Assembly (NCBI GenBank): GCA_023375675.1
Contig: JALQBC010000008.1
Location: 248,001 to 312,000 of the forward strand
Direction: 5' to 3'
DNA length: 64,000 nucleotides
Source of the DNA: Cytospora piceicola
Taxonomy: Eukaryota; Ascomycota; Sordariomycetes; Diaporthales; Cytosporaceae
Shown piece after piece: positions 62,194 through 64,000 of the stretch. How positions within the stretch are numbered: position 1 is the first letter of the stretch; every line of letters begins with the position of its first letter. The position numbers and the translations under genes are program-made. The notes beneath the pieces were generated by a model, which was given only the letters and a program-made list of their open reading frames with translations, did not search any database and was not told the DNA's origin.

Positions 62194-63762
62194 TCACTCC
62201 TTCGCCAACGTACCGTTCAAGTCCCAGTCCTCTGACTGGGCCACCAGATCCGGGATATCATCCACCTCGTGCTTGCCCTCCAGGACCCCGATGACAGCTG
62301 TGAAGAGCGGGTACTCGTTCTCCAGGCCCCTGGCCTTCAGGAAACTGTTGACCTCCTTCGCCGTCGACGTGCCCTGCAGCATCTGCCCGTTGAGTTCCGT
62401 CCGCTCCACCTCGGCAACGGTGACGCCGCGCTCGACCGCCATCTTGGCGCAGCGGAAGTTCCTTCCGGAAGAGCAGGACGTGACCAGGTCCGCCATGCCC
62501 GCGGATTCGACCGTGAAGGTCGCCGTGTTGACCGTCTCCCCGAAGAACTCCTTGCCGAACTTGATCATCTCCACCATGCCCAGGCGGCAGATCTCCGACT
62601 TGGCGTTGTCGCCCCAGCCCTTGCCCACCACGAAGCCCGCGGCCAGCGCGACGATGTTCTTGAGGGCGCCGCCGAGGGATGTACCCGCCACGTCCGAGAC
62701 CATGCGAACGTGGAAGTAGGGCCGCCGGAAGAGGGTCTTGAACGTCTTGTGGTCCAGGGGCGGGAACGACTCGGGAACACCAGTGAGCTGGACCTTGCTT
62801 GTGCGGCCGCGAGCATCCTTGTGCGTCTGGTTGGCCGGGGTCACCGTGAAGTCGAAGCTGGCCTGGTTCCCGGCGGGGCTCTGGTTCCTGGGCGTGGGGT
62901 TCCTGCTGGCGTCCATGGGAGGAGGGTCGTAGGCAACTGTGGTGGCGCACCACTTCTCTGCTGCGATCTCGGAAGCAATGTTGGCTCCTGACAGCGCACC
63001 GCAGTAGATGCCCAAGCCATCGCCAATCCATTCGCTGAAGAGTGAGACGCCATCGTCAGAGACGTGGACACCCTTGATGCAGCTGATTGCTCGGGCGTAG
63101 GGCACAATGTGCCCCCGAAGTTGCTTGCAGATGTTGTCAATGAACTGATGGGGCAGGTTGAAGACCAGGATAGTGGAGTCCTTGCAGGCATCAACAAGGT
63201 CAGGATTGGCGATGACATTTTCGGGCAGTCGGATGCCGGGGAGATATTTCACGTTCTCGTGGTGCTTGTTGATGACGCCCGTGAGCTTCTGTTTGGCCTC
63301 GCCAACAGTGGCATCGTAGTGCGGTGATTCCTTGGGGATGACCACATCCTCCTCGTACACCCACATCTGCACGTTGGTCTGGAAGACATCGGGGTTCGCC
63401 TTGGTGTTCTCACCGACAATCTTGGCGATAGTTGAACCCCAGTTCCCGGACCCGATGACGGTCACCTTGTGCAGGTTCTCGTAAGGAGCTCCCAAAGAGG
63501 CCATCTTGCGCGTTGTATTCCTAGTGCTGTACCACAATTCTTCAGTGCCGCTACCGAGTGATGAGGATGTCCTGCGAGGAAGGACGATCGATCGCGAAGA
63601 TGTTGAAAGCAAGCTGAAGGACGATGGTGTTATGGTGAAAGATGCGCTCCTTGGGATAATCGACTTTGCAAAGCAAGCTCTTGTTGTGCTGAAGGGGGCA
63701 ATGGGCAACAGAGTGTTTGGAGCAAAACAAGAGTGGGCTCGAGCTATGCGCAGGACATGCAT
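62194..63762 (-). CDS. gpd1: NAD-dependent glycerol-3-phosphate dehydrogenase, with possible mitochondrial presequence form
   Basis: Two in-frame starts are credible. The ATG at 63762 gives 522 aa and the ATG at 63504 gives a 436-aa core beginning [14 protein letters not shown]. The frame is open further upstream to 63975 but only from a GTG. The core has the Rossmann motif [13 protein letters not shown] (18-23 from the short start), [17 protein letters not shown], the catalytic Lys in [24 protein letters not shown] and [13 protein letters not shown]. It reduces dihydroxyacetone phosphate to glycerol 3-phosphate, feeding glycerol production in osmotic stress, NADH reoxidation and lipid synthesis. 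The extra 86 residues of the long form are rich in Arg, Ser and Thr with only two acidic residues, as in a mitochondrial presequence. Yeast Gpd2 and Gpd1 use alternative organelle signals, so dual targeting is plausible but inferred. Confidence 0.93.
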   Translation of the reverse strand: MHVLRIARAHSCFAPNTLLPIAPFSTTRACFAKSIIPRSASFTITPSSFSLLSTSSRSIVLPRRTSSSLGSGTEELWYSTRNTTRKMASLGAPYENLHKVTVIGSGNWGSTIAKIVGENTKANPDVFQTNVQMWVYEEDVVIPKESPHYDATVGEAKQKLTGVINKHHENVKYLPGIRLPENVIANPDLVDACKDSTILVFNLPHQFIDNICKQLRGHIVPYARAISCIKGVHVSDDGVSLFSEWIGDGLGIYCGALSGANIASEIAAEKWCATTVAYDPPPMDASRNPTPRNQSPAGNQASFDFTVTPANQTHKDARGRTSKVQLTGVPESFPPLDHKTFKTLFRRPYFHVRMVSDVAGTSLGGALKNIVALAAGFVVGKGWGDNAKSEICRLGMVEMIKFGKEFFGETVNTATFTVESAGMADLVTSCSSGRNFRCAKMAVERGVTVAEVERTELNGQMLQGTSTAKEVNSFLKARGLENEYPLFTAVIGVLEGKHEVDDIPDLVAQSEDWDLNGTLAKE

Positions 63763-64000
63763 GTGATATGCAGGAACGTTGAGAGGGGGCACGCGACCAG
63801 CTTTTAAACAAGAACTGGGAAGTTCAAACCGGGGAAAGGCTGACAGGGGCTGAGGGGCAGTATTGTAGTATGGCTCCGTAATATGTCTCCGTATCAGTAA
63901 TGTCTCAAAAGTGAGGGAGGCGCGGTTAACAGGCAGGAGCAGGTGGGTGTCGATTTTTGGTCTCGTGGCTGCCACATGTGTTGAGCTGCTTTGGCTTTGA

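Noticed and set aside
1..64000. CRISPR array, prophage, plasmid origin or bacterial operon
   Set aside because: Spliced genes and fungal families throughout; no direct-repeat/spacer array.

Overview
The window is chromosomal DNA from a filamentous ascomycete, most likely a Sordariomycete. The genes are widely spaced and on both strands. They are interrupted by short GT...AG introns of about 50-180 nt, many with CTRAC-type branch sites. Their products have fungal family architectures. No bacterial-type operons, CRISPR array, rRNA, convincing tRNA or intact transposon was seen.

Layout. Bases 1-10005 hold the 3' part of a giant NRPS gene with visible order A(partial)-T-C-A-T-C-T-C-T-C. This fits the C-terminal half of a SidC/NPS2-type intracellular siderophore (ferricrocin) synthetase. 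It is followed by a BTB/POZ gene (12224-12997), the meiotic MutS homologue MSH4 (13713-16587), a CSC1/OSCA-type channel on the minus strand (17008-19890), an Mx-like dynamin GTPase (21359-23884), a minus-strand RRM-like protein with a presequence and degenerate repeats (24908-26737), a bestrophin-like channel (28046-29258), a secreted GMC oxidoreductase (30450-32360), and a seven-helix membrane protein whose frame contains a TAG (33652-34971). Next come the TRAPP II subunit Trs130/TRAPPC10 (37049-41940), a six-cysteine small secreted protein (42527-43277), a Kin4-like kinase (45143-48025), the geranylgeranyltransferase I beta subunit (48813-50396, minus), ILM1 (51003-51667), NAA25/Mdm20 in eight exons (52063-55566, minus), COX23 in four tiny exons (56461-56918, minus), a Dnt1/Net1-like nucleolar protein candidate (57299-60715, minus), and NAD-dependent glycerol-3-phosphate dehydrogenase (62194-63762, minus).

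How the genes work together. Most are independent housekeeping genes, not a biosynthetic cluster. The NRPS is at the window edge, so any siderophore partners would lie outside. From ILM1 to GPD several neighbours have mitochondrial links: ILM1, NAA25/Mdm20, COX23, and a GPD with a presequence-like extension. This is a loose observation and not evidence of co-regulation.

Most notable non-standard signals. A 10-bp palindrome, TACCTAGGTA, occurs in five perfect copies, all intergenic, where about 0.06 would be expected by chance. Two tandem arrays with helical periodicity (11 bp x3 and 10 bp x4-5) share one divergent intergenic region with a long G-run tract. A 12-bp in-frame minisatellite sits directly after a TAG or 3n-intron ambiguity in the membrane-protein gene. 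The RRM-like and nucleolar proteins carry internal repeats. No clearly new multi-gene system was found.
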